From assembly GCA_030847615.1 (NCBI GenBank), contig JAUMIR010000003.1, forward strand, positions 73,542,001-73,606,000: DNA of 64,000 nt. Direction: 5' to 3'. This document shows positions 1 through 10,005 of the stretch, one piece after another. How positions within the stretch are numbered: position 1 is the first letter of the stretch; each line of letters begins with the position of its first letter. The notes under the pieces were generated by a model. It saw only the letters and a list, made by a program, of their open reading frames with translations. It was not told where the DNA came from and searched no databases. A program made the position numbers and the translations under genes. The DNA comes from Gambelia wislizenii (taxonomy: Eukaryota; Chordata; Lepidosauria; Squamata; Crotaphytidae).

Positions 1-197
1 TTAGGAAGAACTTCCTGACAGTAAGAGCTGTTCAGCAGTGGAATGCACTGCCTCGGTATGTGGTGGAGTCTCTGTCTTTGGAGGTTTTTAAACAGAGGCT
101 GGATGGCCATCTGTTGGGAATAGTTTGATTGTATATTCCTGCAGGTTAGGGGGCTAGATGGCCCCTGCAGTCTCTTCCGACTCTATGATTCTATGAG
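1..197 (+). mobile_element. CR1 LINE 3' end
   Basis: The window opens inside the degenerate C-terminal coding region of a CR1 element (AGGAAGAACTTCCTGAC, then GTGGTGGAGTC, then CAGAGGCTGGATGGCCATCT) and reaches the CR1 tail of ATTCTATG-type octamers at about 182-197. It is 5'-truncated by the window edge. Confidence 0.9.
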
Positions 198-277
198 GGG
201 GAAATGTGGTTTAAGATGAATGCAAAATGTGTCTCTGTGTGTAAAACAATGTTATCTGGATTTCCCCTATAGTAGTA

Positions 278-506
278 CAGTTGGCCCTTGATATTTGCTG
301 GGGTTTGGTCCAGGACCCCCCATGGATACCAAAACCAGTGAATACTCAAGTCCCATGATATGCAATTGCATAGCAAAATGGTGTCCCTTATATAAGATGG
401 CAAAATCAAAGTTTGCTTTTTGGATTATTATTTTTTAAAGAATATTTTCAAGCCATGAATACTTAAATCTGTGGATAACAAATCCGTGGATACAAAGGGA
501 CAACTG
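278..506. mobile_element. Tigger/pogo-like MITE flanked by TA
   Basis: Terminal inverted repeats CAGTTGGCCCTTGATATT and the reverse of GGATACAAAGGGACAACTG, plus the internal GGTTTGGTCCAGGACCCCC, match the style of Tigger/MER2 elements. TA dinucleotides flank both ends (276-277, 507-508). It is non-autonomous. Confidence 0.85.
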
Positions 507-1437
507 TATTGTAATAGGATCGGACTTTACAGCTGGCTAGTAAGAATAAGGGCCGCTTGCTAAGTCCAGCCAATTATGCTTTATTGATCCACCTCAAAAT
601 ACTCTCATCTTGTTTGACAAATCACCCAGTTTGCAAGTGGCAGCTAGCTTCTCCATAATAATATTGTACTCTTCTGTACAGAGTTATTTTACTGTTTTAC
701 TATTAACAACTATAACACAATTCTATGAAAATTAACATTTTCAGAATCATATAAACATGTTATAGAATAAGTGTGGGTTACCTTTGTATTAATTTCTCTG
801 CTCCAAATGTCACACATGCACTGGCATCTCAATAAATAAATACACAAAATTTACATCTGAATCACAATTTCCTTTACTTTCCCTGACTTTTGACCAGTTT
901 CCCTGACCAAGTTCCATCTTCTTGACTTTCCAGAAAGTGTAAACCTTGTATTTTCCACCCCCTTTTCTTACCATAGGAAAAAACATTATAGAGAAAATGA
1001 AAGAATTATGCACCAGAAACTCTAACATTTGCAGTAAGAGACAACATGGTATCCACAGATGTATGCCAATTTTGTACATGTCAGTGAACACAATTTTACA
1101 AGGTTGTCTGAAATCCCCATAAAATTCTGTGAATGGGGCAGGGAGTTCTCCCAATTATTAAAATGTTTGTAAGCACCCCACCCTCTCTTTAGTGATGTTG
1201 TTTTTCTCCGCAGTCAGTCTGAAGGTTATGGTGAAAAAGAGTGATGCTAAAAGGAGGAGGCTAAGTCTGCTCTTCAGGACTATGGGGATGGGAATCCCTG
1301 GAATTACTTTTCAACACCAGAAAACTGGCACTGTTTACGCAAGGAGAGTATCTTTGAGCATGTACAGAGTACTTTGCAATGGCAACAAATTGGGGACAAC
1401 TTGCCCCACACTGCTATAGCAAATGCTGGGTGCTCAA
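507..1437. other. Non-coding stretch holding one copy of a local repeat
   Basis: No gene is supported. The stretch 919-1020 is duplicated at 1963-2054, where it forms the spacer between two inverted PLE arms; the copy here has a 10-bp insertion relative to the other. The remainder shows nothing I recognise. Confidence 0.6.
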
Positions 1438-1916
1438 AGGCATGCTTGATCCCTTCCAACGTATTTTTGGTTTGGAAATACAGAATTACTGTACTCCAGT
1501 GGTTCTTAATCTTTTCTTTAACACGGTCCCCCTTTAAATATATTTTGTTGCCGTGCCCCCCCAAGACTTAACTCAAGGTTTAAAACAACAACAAGAATAC
1601 TAATACAAGCACACCATCCATTAAATCTTCCCTCACAGGCACTGGAAGAGGAGGGAAGACTTTTCTCCTGCTTCTTTCTGGAAGTTTGTGGCTGGGGTGG
1701 ATTGAATGACAATGTGCAGGCCAAGCCAGCCAGCCAGCCTTTGGCTTGGCTCCTGTCCCTGGCCACTCCACTGCAGGAGGAGGTGGGCCAAGCAGCCTTG
1801 AAGACTCTGCGAACCTCCTGTGAGGAGTGTGAAGTCGAAGGCTTTCAGGGCCGCATCCATAGATTTCCCTTGGGTTTTTTCTGGGCTGTGAGGCCGTGTT
1901 CTAGAATAGTTTCTTT

Positions 1917-1953
1917 CTGATGTTTCGCCTGCATCTGTGGCTGGCATCTTCAG
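1917..1953 (-). ncRNA. Hammerhead-ribozyme-like motif in PLE arm (left)
   Basis: On the minus strand this reads CTGAAGA, then a GCC...GGC stem with an 11-nt internal segment, then GAAAC and ATCAG. CTGANGA and GAAA are the hammerhead core boxes. The cleavage triplet would be ATC instead of GTC. Stem III lacks a loop, so self-cleavage as a monomer is doubtful. Confidence 0.45.
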
Positions 1954-2058
1954 AGAATGACTTTCTTGACTTTCCAGACTTGTATTTTCCACCCCCTTTT
2001 CTTACCATAGGAAAAAATGTTATAGAGAAAATGAAAGAATTATGCACCAGAAACGTCT

Positions 2059-2095
2059 CTGAAGATGCCAGCCACAGATGCAGGCGAAACGTCAG
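2059..2095 (+). ncRNA. Hammerhead-ribozyme-like motif in PLE arm (right)
   Basis: This reads CTGAAGA, stem GCC/GGC, GAAAC, GTCAG: the same 37-nt unit as 1917-1953 in opposite orientation, here with an intact GTC. PLEs are known to carry hammerhead motifs in their terminal repeats. ACGT at the stem III position is self-complementary and could pair only between two molecules. Confidence 0.5.
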
Positions 2096-2216
2096 AAAGA
2101 AACTCTTCCAGAACACAGCCTCACAGCCCGGAAAAAACCCAAGGGAAATCTCCTGTGAGGACATCGTGGCCCCCTGGAGGTCCAGGGACCTCAGGTTAAG
2201 AACCACTGCTGTACTC

Positions 2217-2800
2217 CCTGAGTCCCTGCCCGGGAGAAAGAAGAGGCGGCGGCGGCGGCGGCGGCGGCTTCCCAGAAAGGACTCCGGCCCGGCTCCGCTC
2301 GCTGGCGGGAAGGGGGCGCTCCGAGGCCAGCGGGCTGGAGTGGGCGGCCGGGCGGGCGGGCGGTGACGCGGGACGGGGCGGGCCTGAGCTCCGGGCCGCG
2401 GCCGCTGCTGCTGGTGGGGGCTGCCGAAGCGAGAGCGGGACCCGCTCGGGCTGAGCGGCCGGAAGGAGCGCGCAACAGGTAGGCTCTGCCTGGCAAGGGA
2501 GCCAAGGGAACACGGGCGGAGAAAGGCCCGGCCCAGGGATGCCTTTCCCCCTCGCGGCTTCAGTCCCTCGGATTCCTTCCCGCCCCTCCGGGAGACAAAC
2601 CCTGGGTTCTCGCGTGGAAAGTCCTCGGAGCCCCCCCTCCACCCCACAGCCCCATCCCACGGCTTCTTTTGCCCGCTCCCACTATGGGGCGATCCCGAAT
2701 CCCCCACCCATCGCGCCCCGTGGGTTTCGTGGGGGACTTTGACACCCAGTTTGCTGGCGGGACGGTCCCTCCCTCGGGAGACACGCAGGGACGTCATGAT
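2217..2800 (+). promoter_or_regulatory. DNMBP: CpG-rich DNMBP promoter region
   Basis: A strongly GC- and CpG-rich stretch, unlike the AT-rich flanks, begins just after the hAT target duplication at 2209-2216. It contains a (GGC)n run at about 2244-2268, a TGACG CRE half-site at 2364-2368 and a GC box GGGGCGGG at 2375-2382. No TATA box is evident. It lies upstream of the first DNMBP coding exon in the right orientation and ends with a candidate splice donor at 2479, so a housekeeping-type CpG-island promoter is the natural reading. The transcription start cannot be placed from sequence alone. Confidence 0.7.
2228..2478 (+). other. DNMBP: Probable non-coding exon 1 of DNMBP (5' UTR)
   Basis: The CpG-rich segment ends in GCGCAACAG followed by gtaggc at 2479, a good splice donor. 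The next supported acceptor on this strand is at 24013-24014, nine bases before the DNMBP initiator ATG, so this exon would be purely 5' UTR. The left boundary is arbitrary because no start site is visible. Long open frames on both strands here reflect GC-rich composition and are not called as genes. Confidence 0.5.
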
Positions 2801-3042
2801 TTCCCGGGTCCCTTCCAGTGCTCTACCTGGTCATCTGACTCATCTGCCTGATCTTAACAGTCCTCTCTCTTCTGTTCGTCCAGCTCTGTGTATTATTATT
2901 TTTTCTTATCTATGGCTCTCGTTCTTGGCTCCATTGATGCCACATAGTGCTCTGCCTCTAGTTAGACAGGGTCACCCAAGCTCCAGGCATGCTTGATCCC
3001 TTCCAACATCTTTTGGGTTGGACATATAGAATTACTGTACTC

Positions 3043-3409
3043 CAGTGGCTCTTAACCTTTTCTTTATCAGGGACCCCCTTTAAATATCTTTTGTTGTCGT
3101 GGACCCCCAAGACTTAATTCAAGATTTAAAACAACAACAACAACAACACAGTTACGCCATCCATTAAACCTTCCCTAAGAGGCACTGGAGGGGGAGGGAA
3201 GTCTTTCCTTCTGCTTCTTCCTGAAAGTTTGTGGCTGGAGCATATTGAATGGCAATGCGCAGGCCAAGCCAGCCAGCCTGCCAGACTTTGCCTTGACTCC
3301 TGTCACATGGCCACTCCACTGCAGGGAGAAGCCTTCAAGCCTTGGTGGACCCTCTGTGAAGATATTACAGACTCTTGTAGGTCCCCAGACCACAGGTTAA
3401 GAACCACTG
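3043..3409. mobile_element. hAT MITE, second copy, with duplicated left flank
   Basis: The same family as 1497-2208 (ends CAGTGGCTCTTAACC and GGTTAAGAACCACTG). Its 58-bp left flank (2985-3042, starting AGGCATGCTTGATCCC) is a copy of 1438-1496, which lies outside the first element. The right flank does not repeat CTGTACTC. This fits a local duplication of the older locus before the PLE insertion, not an independent transposition. Confidence 0.8.
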
Positions 3410-6400
3410 CCCTAGAACTCCCAGAATTCAGGAGCTCTTCTAGGGATGCAGGATGGAAAGCAGCGCTGACAAGGGTTTGTATATTTATCCATGTTTCCCT
3501 TGTGCATATTGTGTGGACTCCCCTTGTCCATATACTGTAAATAGAGATCCTTCATCTTTACCCCAGTGTCAACCCATAAAAACTGACCTACGTACAATTC
3601 CAGCCTTTGAGATTTTGGTTTTGAAATTATGTCATGTACTTATATGTTAGACATGAGAAATTAGACTAGAACTGGTGGTCTACTTATCTTTTCTGGCTGG
3701 TGACTCTGTAAGTAGAATCTTTCTGTTAATATGTTGAGAAATAATCAACTGTTTGAAAGGATTGATTGTGAGCTGCTCAGCTAGTACAAGATAATTAATA
3801 AGGTCAAAGAGTACCACATATTGTGTGTCTGTGTTTTAAAAGTCATCGTTTACTTTTTTCTCTAAAATATGAGCTACAATGAGAAGGAAAAATTGTTCTC
3901 ATGGAATTCAGTGGGACTTACTTTTAAGTATATAGGATTTCACTATAAAGAACTATTGCCATTTGCAACGGTCTGGTTTTTGTATGCTGTTTCATATACT
4001 TCTCTGTTTGATTTTAATTTATGATATAACCATACCATTTTGGATGGGTTAATTTTAAGAAACCAGTTTTAAAAATCTGTCTCTTCCTCCCTGAGACAAG
4101 AGTGCACCCCATATTCGAATTCTTATCCTGGACTGATGAGTCCTGACTCAAGACAGTTATCTTTGTAATATATCTGTTGAGATCATAGTGAAGTTCAGAT
4201 GTCAATTCATGTTTTCTAGGTTACAGTCTGGCAATCATGATTTGCACATTCTGTGAAACCTAGTGAACAGCTGCCACGTTCCACACATTTTAAAATTAGT
4301 ATAAAGATTAGCTAGTTGTCCCCTGGAGAGACTGTGGGAAGGTACAATTTAAACATTTGTTTTTATTGGAAATCACTCTATGCAGTACCAGATTCCTGCA
4401 TGGAAATGCTGTGGTTCTCACATATAGATTGTAATGTGTGATGTTCCTGCTCATAAGTAAATTATTGTGTGTTGATACAGAAATGTGCATGTGGAGGCCT
4501 GGCACCAAGGCTAGACCATTTGCCAGGGCCTGCATGCCTTGGCAGAACCCTCTGGGAGAGTTGCCTTGGCTTGCTCCATCCCCAGTACCTGCTCCTACTT
4601 GGGCCCCCAATATTGGCATTTCTTCAATTTCTAGCCTTCTCCTTACATTAATTTCTGGGCTTACTTGATGGTGGGCCTCTGATGGAACCTTCTACCTTGT
4701 AATTCCACGAGGAGGAACACTGCATTGCTGGTGGATAAGCCTGTTTGCTTGTGAGGGAGGATGCATACTAAGAGGTGGAGGCTGGTAGCAACAAAAGCAC
4801 TACTACCACAGAGTGCAAGTGATAGTAGTCCCTGGGGGTTCTGCCAAGGCCACCCTGTGATGCCCCTTCCTCTGAAAAAATGCTGGAGTTAGACCTTTGT
4901 GTCTATGTAGAATTCAGAGCTTTAAAAAGTGAGTTTTGTAGACTATAACTCCCTGAATCATGCTGTCTGGGGTATTCTGTAACATACACACACCCCCAAA
5001 AAACTTTCAAAGCTCTACTACAAAAAACATGTAATTTTATGTTACTTTTTACCTATGACTTCATATAAGAATTTGGCAAGCTATGAATTGACCCTGAGTG
5101 GCTTAAATATTACAGTCCTTTTAAATACTGTTTTGATAGCTCTTCCATTCCTGAATATCAGTTTATTGGCAGCACTACAAAGGGAGGAGGAACTGTCATT
5201 CCTAGGCTGAGGCAATTGCTTGTTCAGTGCCCCAGTATTCTTGCCTTTCAGGGATAAAAAATGGCTTGCAGGATGCTGGAAGAGTAAATTCTGGATTTTT
5301 TCAAACCCAAATTTCAGCGGTAGGGAAAATGGAATGGTCTGGGGGAGTTCCTTAGCATTGGGAAGGGAGGTTGGTCTCATTGCAAAGTTGTGCTGCGTTA
5401 TTCCTAACAGCAAGTTTCTTCTCATTGCTGAAGGCTTGTGACATTTGAGTGGTGTCACTTGCACTCATGTTAAAGCACTTGTCTCCATGTTAGCGTGCTC
5501 CTTTAGCTGGTGTCCGCCTTACTTGGCTCAAGCTGTTTAATCAGAGCTTGAAGGCATTCCTGCCATATGGACCTACTGTCAAGAACAGCTGTCATATCTA
5601 CAGGGATGGGTCACACCAGCATTGAGATGAGCAGCACAGCAATTTCCTATGTCTTGTTGACGGTGTTTTGCTGATATAGGCCTTCTGGAAGAAAAAAAAG
5701 CATTAGCCTTTGGGTAGACAAAAATAATTATTTATTATCCAGGGATCACACAATAACCCTCTAGGACTCTTTTAGCAGACCCTAACAGTGTGTCCAGATG
5801 AGTCAATTTTTATATCTGAAAATGTCCTAAAAGTATTATACAGTCCACACTTCTTCAGGTGACCTATTTTAGTTGTCATTCATTGATGACACCTAGTGCT
5901 CCACTAAATAGGGACTAACATTCCTGCAGCATTTCTTGCTTATCTTTAGACAAATATATGGTGTCCTTCAACCTAGCTGCTATCTCCCCATCTGCTTTAT
6001 TCATTATCAGAATTCTTTTTCTTTAAAAAATATAAGATGATTTTGTGTATGTCCCCTTCCCTGCCACAGTCACCTTCCTATTCTGCTTTCTATCCTTTCC
6101 CTTTTCCTTCATTTTTTGAATGGAGAAAATTGTGGGTGGGGGGGGGGAATCATCAACCAGTCTCAACTGCAGCGTTGCATTTCTTACTACAAAATTGTCT
6201 TTCTCAAGGGTGTTTTCTTGCCCCCCCCCTTTTCCACGTGCAATAAAAGGTATTGGTAGGTATGAAATACATGGCTGCATTTCTTTTTTTTTAGCATTGT
6301 TTTGTTTTAAGTAAATTACCTGAACCATGATTCTGATTAGGGGAAGGATGTATATACTGCAGACATGTGAAAAGTGTCTACAACCAGAAGAATGCACAAA

Positions 6401-6858
6401 GCAAACCACAAGATAAAGAGCTCTAAAGGAATACTCTGCTGGAGCTCAACCAGAAATCCCCTGTTTTATATCAGTTATCGTATGTGGAACGTTACTCCTT
6501 TTTCTTCACTGAATTTCATTTTTTCACTTGCTTCATTAGTCCCAATAACCAATATCATTATTATCCATTGTGTCTATGGCCTTTTCCAGTCTATAGAAAA
6601 TATTAGCACGTCTATTTCATGTGCCATAAGCTGTGACTTGGTACATTTTGAAGTGCCTGCTGCTGATCACGACAGTCCCCATAGCTTCACCCCAAAAGAA
6701 GAGGACAAAAGTGCAGACAGCTGGGTTGATCCAAATCAACTCTAGCTGTTTATATCTCCAGAAAAGAATCTGAAAATGAGTTTGCACTCCCACATTAGTT
6801 GTGGATACAGATTTGTTCTGTAGATGTACGCTCTGTCATCTTTACTGTGGTTGTTAAC
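3410..6858. other. DNMBP intron 1, no gene recognised
   Basis: AT-rich intronic sequence. A fragment of the dispersed 'actataactccc' palindromic repeat lies near 4920-4965. A G run and a C run occur at about 6134-6147 and 6222-6230. I found no coding or RNA gene. Confidence 0.6.
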
Positions 6859-7080
6859 TGTGTGTGTGCATGTGTCTTCAGGTCACCTGTCGACTTATGG
6901 CAACCAATGAATTTCATAGACGAGGAATACTTATGGTTTGCCAGTTCCTTCCTCTGAAATATAGCCTAGGGCACCTGATATGTGTTGGCGTCCTCCTATC
7001 CAAGTACTAACTAGAGCTGATCCTGCTTAGCTTCCTAGATCAGACAGGATCTCATGCCTTTAGGGTATTTAGGCCCTTGG
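6859..7080 (-). mobile_element. 5S-rRNA-derived SINE
   Basis: On the minus strand the head (7073 down to 6987) resembles 5S rRNA: GATCCTGTCTGATCTAGGAA, then GCTAAGCAG, then GGTTAGTACTTGGA-like sequence and GGAGGACGCC, which include the internal control region of 5S genes. The tail (6986-6859) is the GACTTATGGCAACC-type SINE 3' region. This is a SINE3/5S-Sauria type element and not a functional 5S gene. Confidence 0.8.
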
Positions 7081-7174
7081 GTGTAAACTATACCATTAAG
7101 TGAAGTCGAAGGCATCCATAGATTTCCTTGGTTTTTTTCCGAGCTGTGAGGCTATGTTCTGGAAGAGTTTACTT

Positions 7175-7211
7175 CTGACGTTTCACCTGCATCTGTGGCT
7201 GGCATCTTCAG
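7175..7211 (-). ncRNA. Hammerhead-like motif, PLE copy 2 left arm
   Basis: The minus strand carries CTGAAGA ... GAAAC GTCAG with an intact GTC, the same 37-nt unit as in the other PLE arms. One stem II base differs (AGGTGAAA instead of AGGCGAAA), weakening the closing pair. Confidence 0.45.
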
Positions 7212-7315
7212 AGATTTGCAGAAAGAGTGGCCGTACACTGGGAAGGCAGAGCCACATCAGCAGTAAAAATCCAGACTTTGGCCACGTGAGGTTATCAGTT
7301 TTTCTCAGCAAACCT

Positions 7316-7352
7316 CTGAAGATGCCAGCCACAGATGCAGGCGAAATGTCAG
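7316..7352 (+). ncRNA. Hammerhead-like motif, PLE copy 2 right arm
   Basis: CTGAAGA, GCC/GGC stem, GAAAT, GTCAG. The C after GAAA is T here, which would break the short stem III. Orientation is opposite to 7175-7211. Confidence 0.4.
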
Positions 7353-7356
7353 AAGT

Positions 7357-7470
7357 AAACTGTAAATTGCTATTGCTTAAAACAATTTGTAAGCTGCTCT
7401 GATAGCCATTGTGGCTGAAGGGTGGGGTATAAATACCTAATAAAAAATAATATTAATTAAAAAAAAAACT
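7357..7470 (+). mobile_element. SINE 3' part inserted in the PLE right arm
   Basis: The PLE arm is interrupted by AAATTGCTATTGCTTAAAAC and a tail GGTGGGGTATAAATACCTAA followed by an A-rich end, the same core as the SINE at 33784-34010. The PLE arm resumes at CTCTTCCAGAACACAGCC. Confidence 0.7.
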
Positions 7471-7522
7471 CTTCCAGAACACAGCCTGGGGAAAAAAACC
7501 AAGGAAAATCTATACCACTAAG

Positions 7523-9938
7523 TTTTCTTGTCAGAATTAATAGTAGGAACAGCAAGCAAAGAGCCAAAACCTATTCTGTATTGAGATTAGTAGTTCCTTT
7601 CCCTTGCTAATTTGTTATAATTAGTTTGTTTCCTGTTATTTTACTTGTTGATGTTACCTGGGGGGACACTCTCAGTCTTTCAAAAGATGCAGTTTTCAAA
7701 AGATGGGTGCTGGCAAATTGTATGGGAATATATAATTTGTGTCTAAGAACATCTGATAGCTCTGGGTAAGCTCAGAGAAACTGGTGTCAGCAGCCAATAA
7801 AAGTAGTGTAAAAAGATACTGTTGCAGAATGCTTAGTTTCATCCTGCCAGCCTTTCTGTATATGGTGTCCGTGGTCTAAATAGGGCTAGGTATGTACAAG
7901 GGCCAATTCATGTGACTCTGAGCTATGTGGCTGGTTGCTCATTTTTTGTTTGAGCTGACCTTTCTCATAAGTATGAATTCTTAACTTTAGGGAAACAGTT
8001 ACATTTCTGAACGCTCCGCCATGGGTACAATGAACAATTCAACACACCACTGTCAGTGCTTTAGGATTGTTTGCAATGGCAATCTGTGCTTGTGATGGAA
8101 TGTTCAGCGTCACCATTGGCGCATTCACATCTGGGCTTAGGAAAACTACCCACCCAAAGAGAAAATAAGTGGCAGGCTTTTCATCCAGGGGTTGTGGGAA
8201 CTGGCTCTCAGTGTGCTCAGGAAGTGGGCCAAAAGTGTGTATATCACTGACTAGACAAACATTTTGCTGTATGGTCAGAAGCAGAGATGGAAAGAGTGAG
8301 GCTCAGAGAGAGCCTGTATCTTCAGTCTTTCTGTTTTTATTCTTTGGGATATTCTGCCATAGGACAGAAGAATTGGAAGGCTGTAGTGAAATGGTCATGT
8401 TGAGGTAGGATTTGAATATTTGTAGGATTTGGACAAACAGATCAAATTTGTCATCTTTCTTAAAGATGCTGTCCTAGTGTGAATAGTGCTTTTTGGATGT
8501 TCTTTGCAGAATTTAGAAGGAGACCTCTGTAGAACAGTGGCAATGCTGGCTAGGGGGTTCTGGGAATTGTAGTCCAAAAGTAACATGTCTGAGTTCTGCT
8601 TGTTTGCAGTTGATCAGAAACAAAACAAAAGTGCTGCATAGTTCCGGTCTCTCTCTCTCTCTCTCTCTCTCTTTTCTTCATGTACCAACAGCAGTTTTTA
8701 CTTCTGAGGATACTCAGCATCCCTAACTATTTTTGGGTCCTTGATATCTGTCAGAAAATTCCTCTGGTTGCATAGAGCTGAGTATCTGGGGAATGAGGAA
8801 AACATAAATGATTATCCCTGTGAAATTTTTGGGTTTGGGGGCACTTGAACAATACAAGATCTCATGCCTGGTTTAATACAGGTTGTTATTAAATTTAATT
8901 CACAGAGCCTGGTGGGAGATCTCCTTGCACTAGTGGCTGTAAATGAACCCTCACCTAAAGTGCAAATCTTTGGCATTGAAGCCTGTTATTATGATTAATA
9001 TCCTGAGAGAAAATAGAGCTGTTGTTTCCCAGGATGGGAACTTGTCTCTCCCCCGCATGAGATGCTGTCACTGCTTGGGTCTCCTTTTGGTGAAGCAGGC
9101 ATCTCCCTTTGCTTTCTCTCTGGTCGCCCTATCTAGGTCAGTGGGGTGGGCTCGACCAGATGGTGAGTGTAGCCATTGTTCCTTCTTTGCAATTTGTTAG
9201 CAAATGATATAAACTGGGTTGTTTTGGTGTTGTTGTTTTTTTTTAAAAATAACTAGACAAATAGTGGGGAGATAAAATAAAGAGCCAACTGAGAACCAAG
9301 ATGAACAAGGAGATGTAGCCTTGTGAAGAACAGTTTCTTTCAATATGTCTGCCTGAGGTCGGAATGAATAGTGGGACAGAGAGGTTTCTCTGTTGGTATT
9401 TTGTTTGTAAACCTGTTGGTGCTCTACACCAGCCAGATTATGCTGGCATACGTGGCAGCATAGTGGTGGCAGCAGGGGGGGAAAGGCCCACAGCTGCAAG
9501 GGAAAGTAGGCAGCGCTTTCTACATCATTATTGAGAGAATGAGGCTGCTGGTACAGAGAAACCGATTTCACCAGTGCCTGGCTTCTGGGTGGGTCCACAA
9601 AGCCAGGTTTTTGGGAAGGCTACCTTGGCAAATTGCTAGCCCTGTGGCACAGGTGATTTTTAAAGGCAGTCTTTCCAGAACATCTTGGCTTTGAGAACCC
9701 ACCCGAACAGAAGCCAAACATTGGAGAAATAGCATCCTTTGCGCTAGTGTCCTTCTGCTCCTGATAACAATGGAGCCTGCCTTTACAACTGCAGAACAAC
9801 TATGCAAAAAGCTCATTTTAGTACATAGTAGACTGTAACTCTGGTATGATGGGCTGTTATTCCAGGATAGTGTACCAACAGGATTCTGGACTTATGTATG
9901 TGCCAGCTTTGGAAGTTATTGTTCTGGTCTACAACTTC
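7523..9938. other. DNMBP intron 1, sparse repeats only
   Basis: Contains a (CT)n microsatellite at 8648-8672 and a fragment of the dispersed TTCTGGGAATTGTAGTCC repeat at about 8545-8585. Otherwise nothing recognised. Confidence 0.6.
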
Positions 9939-10005
9939 CAGAATCCTCAGCTAGTATAGCCAGCTGCATTCTGGGAACTGTAGTCAAAAATAACTTTTCC
10001 AAGAT
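9939..10005. repeat. Dispersed short palindromic repeat with ZNF143-like motif
   Basis: Arms ACTTCCAGAATCCTCAGC and GCATTCTGGGAACTGTAGTC face each other, followed by TAACTTTTCCAAG. This is one member of a family scattered through the introns. The right arm read in reverse is ACTACAGTTCCCAGAATGC, a close match to the ZNF143/SBS consensus. Confidence 0.65.

Larger units (their letters stand above)
1827..2149. mobile_element. Penelope-like element: two inverted pLTR arms
   Basis: Two arms face each other: about 1827-1956 and 2056-2149. Shared blocks include TTTCTGACGTTTCGCC-type sequence and GGCATCTTCAGAG. A 12-bp target duplication CTCCTGTGAGGA flanks the pair (1815-1826, 2150-2161). The spacer is a copy of 919-1020. 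No reverse transcriptase remains. The family assignment rests on the related element at 32712-33422, which retains an endonuclease-like relic. Confidence 0.75.
1497..2208. mobile_element. hAT MITE with 8-bp target duplication, interrupted by a PLE
   Basis: The element starts CAGTGGTTCTTAATC and ends GGTTAAGAACCACTG, hAT-style inverted ends, and is flanked by exact copies of CTGTACTC (1489-1496 and 2209-2216), the 8-bp duplication expected of hAT. A Penelope-like insertion splits it at 1827-2149. The same family recurs at 3043-3409 and 60173-60567. Its right boundary directly abuts the DNMBP CpG island. Confidence 0.9.
7101..7509. mobile_element. Penelope-like inverted pLTR pair with 13-bp target duplication
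   Basis: A left arm (7101-7216) and a right arm (7313-7356 plus about 7471-7509) are inverted copies. The flanks CTATACCATTAAG (7088-7100) and CTATACCACTAAG (7510-7522) are a 13-bp target duplication with one mismatch. The right arm is split by a SINE tail at about 7357-7470. The 96-bp spacer has no match I can see elsewhere in the window. Confidence 0.8.

Noticed and set aside
1901..2797. 298-codon reverse-strand frame at the DNMBP promoter
   Set aside because: It crosses hAT, PLE and CpG-island sequence, so it is a composite accident.
6987..7073. Functional 5S rRNA gene
   Set aside because: Only part of 5S is present, it is diverged, and it is fused to a SINE tail.
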